Assembly (NCBI GenBank): GCA_003482405.1
Contig: DMZB01000251.1
Location: forward strand, 1 to 11,436
Direction: 5' to 3'
Source: Lactobacillus sp.
Lineage (GTDB): Bacteria; Bacillota; Bacilli; Lactobacillales; Lactobacillaceae
DNA: 11,436 nt
The notes under the pieces are model-generated. The model saw only the letters and a program-made list of their open reading frames with translations, was not told where the DNA came from and searched no databases. The position numbers were made by a program, and so were the translations under genes. Position 1 is the first letter of the stretch. The number at the start of each line of letters is the position of its first letter. Below, one piece after another: positions 7,553 through 11,436 of the stretch.

Positions 7553-7573
7553 ATGTAACAATATTACTACATT
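7552..7573. promoter_or_regulatory. TGTA-N10-TACA inverted repeat on the iron dehydrogenase promoter
   Basis: AATGTA (7552-7557) and TACATT (7568-7573) are perfect inverted arms around a nearly palindromic 10-bp centre. The repeat covers the -10 hexamer and part of the spacer of the leftward promoter, a typical repressor position. It shares arms with the shorter palindrome on the aldolase promoter at 7689-7704. The binding protein is unknown. Confidence 0.5.
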
Positions 7574-7586
7574 TAAAAACTGTCAA
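7558..7586 (-). promoter_or_regulatory. Sigma-A promoter of the iron dehydrogenase gene
   Basis: On the minus strand, a perfect -35 TTGACA (complement of 7581-7586) is followed after 17 bp by TATTGT (complement of 7558-7563). Transcription would start near 7551, about 35 bases before the ATG. A cre box and an inverted repeat overlap it. Confidence 0.7.
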
Positions 7587-7663
7587 TATCCTTTCTGTAA
7601 AAGTTAATAGATGAGTTTGAAATCCCAAGTTACAAGAGATAAGGGCGGCATTTAAAAAAATAT

Positions 7664-7692
7664 TTGACAGCGCTTTCTTCATATGATGTAAT
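7664..7692 (+). promoter_or_regulatory. Sigma-A promoter of the aldolase gene
   Basis: TTGACA (7664-7669) and TGTAAT (7687-7692) are separated by 17 bp, a near-ideal promoter. The start would fall near 7699, about 30 bases before the ATG at 7728. A cre box overlaps the -35 and a 16-bp palindrome overlaps the -10. Confidence 0.82.
7665..7678. promoter_or_regulatory. cre box overlapping the -35 of the aldolase promoter
   Basis: TGACAGCGCTTTCT matches the consensus TGWNANCGNTNWCA except for the last base. It overlaps the -35 element, so CcpA bound here should exclude RNA polymerase and repress the operon when a preferred sugar is present. Confidence 0.75.
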
Positions 7693-7704
7693 GTAGGTAC
7701 ATTA
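7689..7704. promoter_or_regulatory. 16-bp palindromic operator at the aldolase promoter
   Basis: TAATGTA (7689-7695) and TACATTA (7698-7704) form a perfect 7-bp inverted repeat around GG. It overlaps the -10 and the expected start site. The inner GT-N4-AC spacing fits GntR/HutC-type operators, so the GntR regulator at 5386-6150 is a candidate ligand, but a regulator outside the window is equally possible. Confidence 0.6.
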
Positions 7705-7727
7705 AATTTTTAGGAGGCATTCGTGCC

Positions 7728-8426
7728 ATGGAAAACACGAAGTTAACGGTAAATCAATTAGCAAATTATTTTGATAATACAAATCTGCATGCAGATGCGA
7801 CAAAAGAAGATATGCGTCAGTTATGTGAGGACAGCGCCAAGTATGGCTTTAAAATGGTCGCAATCAATCCAGTTCAGAGTAGCTGGTGTCGCGAATTGTT
7901 AGGAAAAGATAGTCCAGTTGATGTTGGCGCAGCCATTGGTTTTCCACTAGGACAGAATTCAATTGAAACTAAAGCCTTTGAAACCACCGATTCAATTAAT
8001 AATGGTGCGAATGAAATAGATTACGTTATCAACATTACGGAATTGAAAGCTAAAAACTATGCCTACATCGAACGCGAAATGCAAACCATTGTTGATATCT
8101 GCCGTAAAAATAACGTGATGAGCAAAGTGATTTTTGAAAACTGTTACTTGACCGACGACGAAAAGACAAAAATGTGTGAAATCGCATTAAAAGTTCGCCC
8201 AGACTTCATTAAAACATCGACAGGGTTCGGTACTGGTGGGGCGACCGTAGCTGATGTTAAACTGATGAAGTCTGTTGTTGGTGACAATGTTAAGGTTAAA
8301 GCAGCCGGTGGTATTAGCGATCTTGATACGTGCTTGGCGATGATTGCAGCAGGGGCAGAAAGGATTGGAACCTCACACGCAGTGGCTTTGACAGAAGCTT
8401 ATAAAAAACAGTTGGAGCAAAAATAG
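7728..8426 (+). CDS. deoC: DeoC-like class I aldolase (deoxyribose-phosphate aldolase family)
   Basis: A 232-residue TIM-barrel Schiff-base aldolase. The family splits 2-deoxyribose 5-phosphate into glyceraldehyde 3-phosphate and acetaldehyde. The catalytic residues are present: Asp98 in NEIDYVIN, Schiff-base Lys162 in [15 protein letters not shown], and the proton-relay Lys191 in KVKAAGGI. Near the N-terminus the usual D-H-T is D-N-T ([11 protein letters not shown]), a mild deviation. The ATG at 7728 follows AGGAGG at 7712-7717. The gene does not sit with phosphopentomutase or nucleoside phosphorylase genes as in a deo operon but with a sugar dehydrogenase, a sugar kinase and a glycoside hydrolase, so its real substrate may be another deoxy-sugar phosphate. 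It is divergent from the iron alcohol dehydrogenase, which could consume the aldehyde product. A terminator follows its stop. Confidence 0.88.
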   Translation: MENTKLTVNQLANYFDNTNLHADATKEDMRQLCEDSAKYGFKMVAINPVQSSWCRELLGKDSPVDVGAAIGFPLGQNSIETKAFETTDSINNGANEIDYVINITELKAKNYAYIEREMQTIVDICRKNNVMSKVIFENCYLTDDEKTKMCEIALKVRPDFIKTSTGFGTGGATVADVKLMKSVVGDNVKVKAAGGISDLDTCLAMIAAGAERIGTSHAVALTEAYKKQLEQK

Positions 8427-8436
8427 TGAATGAATT

Positions 8437-8469
8437 GCCGTTGACGGATTGCGTTAAGCGGCTTTTTTT
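8437..8469 (+). terminator. Rho-independent terminator between aldolase and zinc dehydrogenase genes
   Basis: GCCGTTGACG (8437-8446) pairs with CGTTAAGCGGC (8452-8462) in a 10-bp stem with one bulged G, one G-T pair and a 5-nt loop, followed by seven T residues. It starts 10 bp after the aldolase stop, so expression of the genes beyond needs read-through or a second promoter. Confidence 0.75.
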
Positions 8470-8479
8470 GAAAAAATAA

Positions 8480-8493
8480 TGAAAGGGCTTGCA
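8480..8493. promoter_or_regulatory. Degenerate cre-like site before the zinc dehydrogenase gene
   Basis: TGAAAGGGCTTGCA fits the cre consensus at all but two positions (G for C in the central CG, and G for W near the end). It overlaps the candidate -35 element at 8489-8494, the arrangement seen at the aldolase promoter, which supports a real but weaker CcpA site. Confidence 0.45.
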
Positions 8494-8517
8494 ATAGAAT
8501 GAATGTGAGTCTGTAGT
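8489..8517 (+). promoter_or_regulatory. Candidate weak promoter for the dehydrogenase-kinase-hydrolase block
   Basis: TTGCAA (8489-8494) and TGTAGT (8512-8517) are 17 bp apart and match the consensus hexamers at four of six positions each. The start would fall almost at the ribosome binding site, leaving a very short leader, so confidence is low. Its position right after a terminator is the main support. Confidence 0.35.
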
Positions 8518-8534
8518 TGATGAGGAGAGTAAAT

Positions 8535-9563
8535 ATGCGAAGTGTTGCCGTGTTCGATGATCATCATGTTGAAGTGGTTGAAATTCCTAAACCAGATTAT
8601 GGACCATATGAATGTTTAGTTAAGGTTGAAAGTTGTGGTATTTGTGGTACGGACATGAAGTTGCTGCATGGTAACCTCAAGGGGTTCGACACGTATCCAG
8701 CAATATTAGGCCATGAGGGTGTCGGGCGAGTTGTTGAAGTTGGACGTAAGGTCACTAATTTCGTTGAAGGCGACTTGGTGATGTTGCCCTTTTTGAATGT
8801 TGCTCCTAAAGGCTATGCAAATGGCTGGGGTGCGCTGTCAGAATACAATGTGATTAGTGATGCTGAGGCGAAGATTAAAGACGGGGTTGAACCAGATGAG
8901 TCCGACTGGGGTCAAAGAAAAATTCCCAATGATTTTGATCCAGTCAATTCGGCGATGATCGTCACTTTTCGTGAAGTACTTAGTCAGATTAAAACAATGG
9001 GCTTTCAAGCGAATCAAAGTTTATTTATTCAGGGATGCGGACCGGTTGGACTGTGCTTCTTACGGCTCTCAAAGTTACTTGGGCTCGGACCAATTATTGT
9101 TTCCGATTTAGATGATAAGAAACTGGCATTTGCCAAAAAGCTTGGTGCAGATCATACGATTAACGCAAAGAATGAAAATGTCATTGAAGCGGTTCGTCGG
9201 TATGCACCGGAAGGCGTTGATCAGGCCTTAGACGCTGTGGGGCTTAATTCGTTCATCAATCAGGCAATGCATCTGATCAAAGATCATGGCAGCATTGACG
9301 TTTATGGTATTTCTCCTGAACTTCATACGGAGATTAATTGGGCTGATGCACCATATAATTGGAAACTGCAATTTTCTCAATGGCCAAGCAAAAAGCTAGA
9401 GGGTGAAGCAACCCAGCAAATCGTAAGTTGGATTCAAATGGGTGTTTTGGATCCCAAAGATTTCATCTCGGATGTCTATCCGTTAGAAAAGACAGGCGAT
9501 GCATTGGCAGCGATTGAGGCACATAAACCAGGCCTAAAGAAGACCGTAATTAGAATCGACTAG
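8535..9563 (+). CDS. Zinc-dependent medium-chain dehydrogenase (polyol/sugar dehydrogenase-like)
   Basis: A 342-residue medium-chain dehydrogenase/reductase, likely oxidising a polyol or sugar (or reducing a ketose) with NAD(H). The catalytic zinc motif is present: Cys37 in SCGICGTD and His60-Glu61 in LGHEGVGRVVEVG. The four-Cys structural zinc loop is absent; the segment reads PFLNVAPKGYANGWG. The usual Glu-Pro-Leu segment that gives a further zinc-site contact in sorbitol dehydrogenases is replaced by TFREVL around 144-149. The Rossmann motif GCGPVG is at 167-172, with Asp191 after strand two, which favours NAD over NADP. The start at 8535 is chosen because AGGAGAG lies at 8523-8529; upstream TTG and ATG codons at 8517 and 8520 would place that site inside the gene. 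The kinase starts 19 bp after its stop. The substrate is unassigned. Confidence 0.88.
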   Translation: MRSVAVFDDHHVEVVEIPKPDYGPYECLVKVESCGICGTDMKLLHGNLKGFDTYPAILGHEGVGRVVEVGRKVTNFVEGDLVMLPFLNVAPKGYANGWGALSEYNVISDAEAKIKDGVEPDESDWGQRKIPNDFDPVNSAMIVTFREVLSQIKTMGFQANQSLFIQGCGPVGLCFLRLSKLLGLGPIIVSDLDDKKLAFAKKLGADHTINAKNENVIEAVRRYAPEGVDQALDAVGLNSFINQAMHLIKDHGSIDVYGISPELHTEINWADAPYNWKLQFSQWPSKKLEGEATQQIVSWIQMGVLDPKDFISDVYPLEKTGDALAAIEAHKPGLKKTVIRID

Positions 9564-9582
9564 TGTTTTGGAGGAAGCGATA

Positions 9583-11112
9583 ATGGCTAAATATATTTTG
9601 GCACACGATCTAGGAACATCCGGAAACAAAGCGACTTTGTATGATGTATCTGGAAGGCTAGTCGGTAGCAAAACGTATCATTATGGTATCAGCTATGTTG
9701 GAGACAATGGTGTTGAACAGGATCCCGAAGACTGGTGGACTGCAGTTCAAAAAACAACGAAGGCGTTGACTGCCAAGATCGATCCTAAGGATATATTAGC
9801 TGTTTCCTTCAGTGGTCAAATGATGGGGTGCACGTTTGTTGATAAACGGGGCCGGGCCTTGAGACCCAGTATGATCTGGGCAGACATGCGGTCAACCGGT
9901 GAAGTGAAAAAGATTGCAACACGTATTTCGGATTATGATTTTTATCACGTTACAGGGCATAGAAACAGTGCGTCCTATGGTGCCCAAAAGTTAATGTGGA
10001 TCAAGGAACATGAACCAAGCGTGTATCGAAATACGTATAAAGTGCTAAATGCCAAGGACTTTATTACCCTGAGGCTGACTGGAAAATTCGTTACAGACTA
10101 TTCTGATGCTTCCTCGACAAATGTGTTTGATCTCAATAAATTCGAGTGGTCATCAAGATTAGCTGATGCAATGGATTTGGATCTAGATAAATTTCCAACA
10201 CTGCATGCCAGTACAGATGTTGTAGGATATGTGACAAAGGAAGCTGCCAATAAGACGGGCTTGGTTGCTGATACACCGGTCGTTTGTGGTGGCGGCGATG
10301 GTGTTTGTGCCGCCGTCGGGACTGACAGCGTCAGAGAAGGTACAGCACACTGCTCTCTGGGCACCTCATCGTGGGTATCAGTTACAACACGTAAGCCAGT
10401 GTTTGACAAAGACATGAAAACTTTTAACTGGGCGCATATTGTTCCTGGCCATATTTTACCGACGGGAACGATGCAATCGGGTGGTGGGGCATATGCATGG
10501 TTCGTTGAAAATGTGATCAAGCAAGTGACACCTGGTGTGGCAGACGATGTACTGTACAAAATGCTTGAAGATAAAATCCAACAAAGTCCGATAGGTGCTA
10601 AAGGATTAATCTTTTTACCATACCTGATGGGTGAGCGAAGCCCCCGTTGGAATCCAGATGCTAGAGCATCTTTTATTGGATTGACCATGAAGCATGAATT
10701 TGGTGACATGCTTCGTTCAATTCAAGAGGGGGTCGCAATGAATCTAAACATCATTTTGCAAACTTTTCAAAATCTAAATGTGGATGTTCAGCAGATGGTA
10801 GCAATCGGCGGTGGCGTTCGTAGTGCCCAGTGGTGTCAAACGTTAGCAAACGTTTTTGAAACACCAATTATGACACCGAAAAATTTAGATTTGGCTACGT
10901 CCAAGGGTGCTGTGATCACAGGAGCGGTTGGCGTCGGTGCATTACCAGACTTTAATAGTGCAAGCGGCTTTTTTCAAATGGATCGGACATATACACCGGA
11001 CACAAGAAGTGCGACGAAATATCAAAAACTGACCACTGTTTTCAATCAGGCATATGATCAACTGATACCAGTATTTGACTCATTACACAATTTAGATTTG
11101 GAGGCACATTGA
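9583..11112 (+). CDS. FGGY family carbohydrate kinase (xylulokinase-like)
   Basis: A 509-residue kinase that phosphorylates a sugar or polyol with ATP. Two actin-fold halves are visible: HDLGTSGNKATL at 8-19 (phosphate loop), FSGQMMG at 76-82, WADMRS at 99-104, GGGDGVCAAVG at 236-246 with the catalytic base Asp239, SLGTSSWV at 258-265 and GGGVRS at 409-414 (nucleotide binding). The sequence is closest in style to xylulokinases, but the substrate-contacting SGQMHG of D-xylulokinase is SGQMMG here, and the residue after the catalytic Asp is Gly, not Asn, so another ketose or polyol is likely. The start at 9583 has GGAGG at 9570-9574; an upstream in-frame TTG at 9568 would include that site. Its stop overlaps the start of the GH105-like gene, so the two are translationally coupled. 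Confidence 0.92.
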   Translation: MAKYILAHDLGTSGNKATLYDVSGRLVGSKTYHYGISYVGDNGVEQDPEDWWTAVQKTTKALTAKIDPKDILAVSFSGQMMGCTFVDKRGRALRPSMIWADMRSTGEVKKIATRISDYDFYHVTGHRNSASYGAQKLMWIKEHEPSVYRNTYKVLNAKDFITLRLTGKFVTDYSDASSTNVFDLNKFEWSSRLADAMDLDLDKFPTLHASTDVVGYVTKEAANKTGLVADTPVVCGGGDGVCAAVGTDSVREGTAHCSLGTSSWVSVTTRKPVFDKDMKTFNWAHIVPGHILPTGTMQSGGGAYAWFVENVIKQVTPGVADDVLYKMLEDKIQQSPIGAKGLIFLPYLMGERSPRWNPDARASFIGLTMKHEFGDMLRSIQEGVAMNLNIILQTFQNLNVDVQQMVAIGGGVRSAQWCQTLANVFETPIMTPKNLDLATSKGAVITGAVGVGALPDFNSASGFFQMDRTYTPDTRSATKYQKLTTVFNQAYDQLIPVFDSLHNLDLEAH

Positions 11113-11436
11113 TGATGTATGCGGAGCAGATGGCAACTTCTATTATCGAGCGGTACCCAGATCCGGTTGATTTTCCATATGTTGGCTGGAGTTACTCACA
11201 AGGCTTTCTGATGTGGGGCTTTATTAAATTGTATGAAAAAACCAAAAAAGATGTGTATTTGAAGTATGTCAGTGAATTTTATGATGAAATGATTGACACA
11301 CGGGGAAATGTTTCTGGGTTTGCCGCTGACAGCTTAGACGTCACACTGCCTGGAGCTGGACTGGCATGGCTGTACGATAAAACTGGTCAAACAACATATA
11401 AACTAGCGTTAGAAACCATTTATAAAATGTTTGAAA
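11112..11436 (+). CDS. GH105-like glycoside hydrolase (unsaturated rhamnogalacturonyl hydrolase type), 5' part only
   Basis: The first 108 residues of a longer protein that runs off the right edge. They resemble the N-terminus of (alpha/alpha)6-barrel hydrolases of GH105/GH88, such as B. subtilis YteR: an opening amphipathic helix (AEQMATSIIERYP), WSYSQGFLMWGFIKLYEKT at 31-49, DVYLKYVSEFYDEMID, DSLDVTLPGAGLAWLYDKTGQTTYKLA. Such enzymes remove a 4,5-unsaturated uronate from oligosaccharides by hydration of the double bond; family length is about 350-390 residues, so most catalytic residues are outside the window. No signal peptide is seen, so it would act in the cytosol on imported oligosaccharides. 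The ATG at 11112 overlaps the kinase stop (ATGA) and follows GGAGG at 11100-11104; the ATG at 11115 is an alternative. True substrate uncertain. Confidence 0.75.
   Translation, partial: MMYAEQMATSIIERYPDPVDFPYVGWSYSQGFLMWGFIKLYEKTKKDVYLKYVSEFYDEMIDTRGNVSGFAADSLDVTLPGAGLAWLYDKTGQTTYKLALETIYKMFE

Noticed and set aside
8517..8534. Upstream TTG/ATG starts for the zinc dehydrogenase
   Set aside because: They would place the strong AGGAGAG site inside the coding region; the ATG at 8535 has correct spacing and begins with the family's usual N-terminus.
9568..9582. Upstream TTG start for the FGGY kinase
   Set aside because: The GGAGG site lies within this extension, and the ATG at 9583 gives the standard kinase N-terminus.
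10098..10709. Minus-strand open frame of 203 codons inside the kinase gene
   Set aside because: It lies opposite conserved FGGY motifs and has no domain or start signal of its own.

Overview
The window looks like chromosomal DNA of a low-to-moderate GC Gram-positive, most likely a lactic acid bacterium of the Lactobacillaceae. The reasons are strong AGGAGG-type ribosome binding sites, CcpA-type cre boxes at the sugar promoters, rho-independent terminators with T-runs, a GntR/UTRA regulator and a three-domain 'fumarate reductase' flavoprotein of the kind found in lactobacilli. I cannot name the species from sequence alone. No rRNA, tRNA, CRISPR array, insertion sequence or phage gene is visible.

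The left part (1-4395) holds two divergent genes around a 541-bp intergenic region. Leftward is a DASS/CitT-type dicarboxylate transporter that runs off the left edge. Rightward is a 790-residue cytosolic flavoprotein made of an NAD(P)H:FMN reductase domain, a fumarate-reductase-type FAD domain and a C-terminal FMN-binding domain with a covalent flavinylation motif (D-x-x-S-G-A-S). Together they suggest uptake of an unsaturated carboxylate, its reduction with NAD(P)H as an electron sink, and possibly export of the saturated product. The classic fumarate-binding His and Arg are not in their usual motifs, so the true substrate may not be fumarate.

The middle part (4396-6150, minus strand) holds a GntR/HutC-type regulator followed by apbE. 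This ApbE has no signal peptide or lipobox, so it should act in the cytosol, and the flavoprotein next door is its obvious target. A probably bidirectional terminator lies between the flavoprotein and apbE.

The right part (6325-11436) is a carbohydrate locus. A leftward iron-dependent alcohol dehydrogenase is divergent from a rightward series: DeoC-like aldolase, zinc-dependent polyol/sugar dehydrogenase, FGGY sugar kinase and a GH105-like glycoside hydrolase cut by the right edge. The shared divergent promoter region has two opposed sigma-A promoters, each with a cre box and a TGTA/TACA inverted repeat on its core. A terminator, a weak promoter and a degenerate cre separate the aldolase from the dehydrogenase-kinase-hydrolase block. 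I infer that the hydrolase frees a plant-derived (deoxy)sugar, the dehydrogenase and kinase make a phosphorylated sugar, the aldolase splits it into a triose phosphate and a short aldehyde, and the iron dehydrogenase reduces the aldehyde to recycle NAD(P)H. The substrate is unknown.
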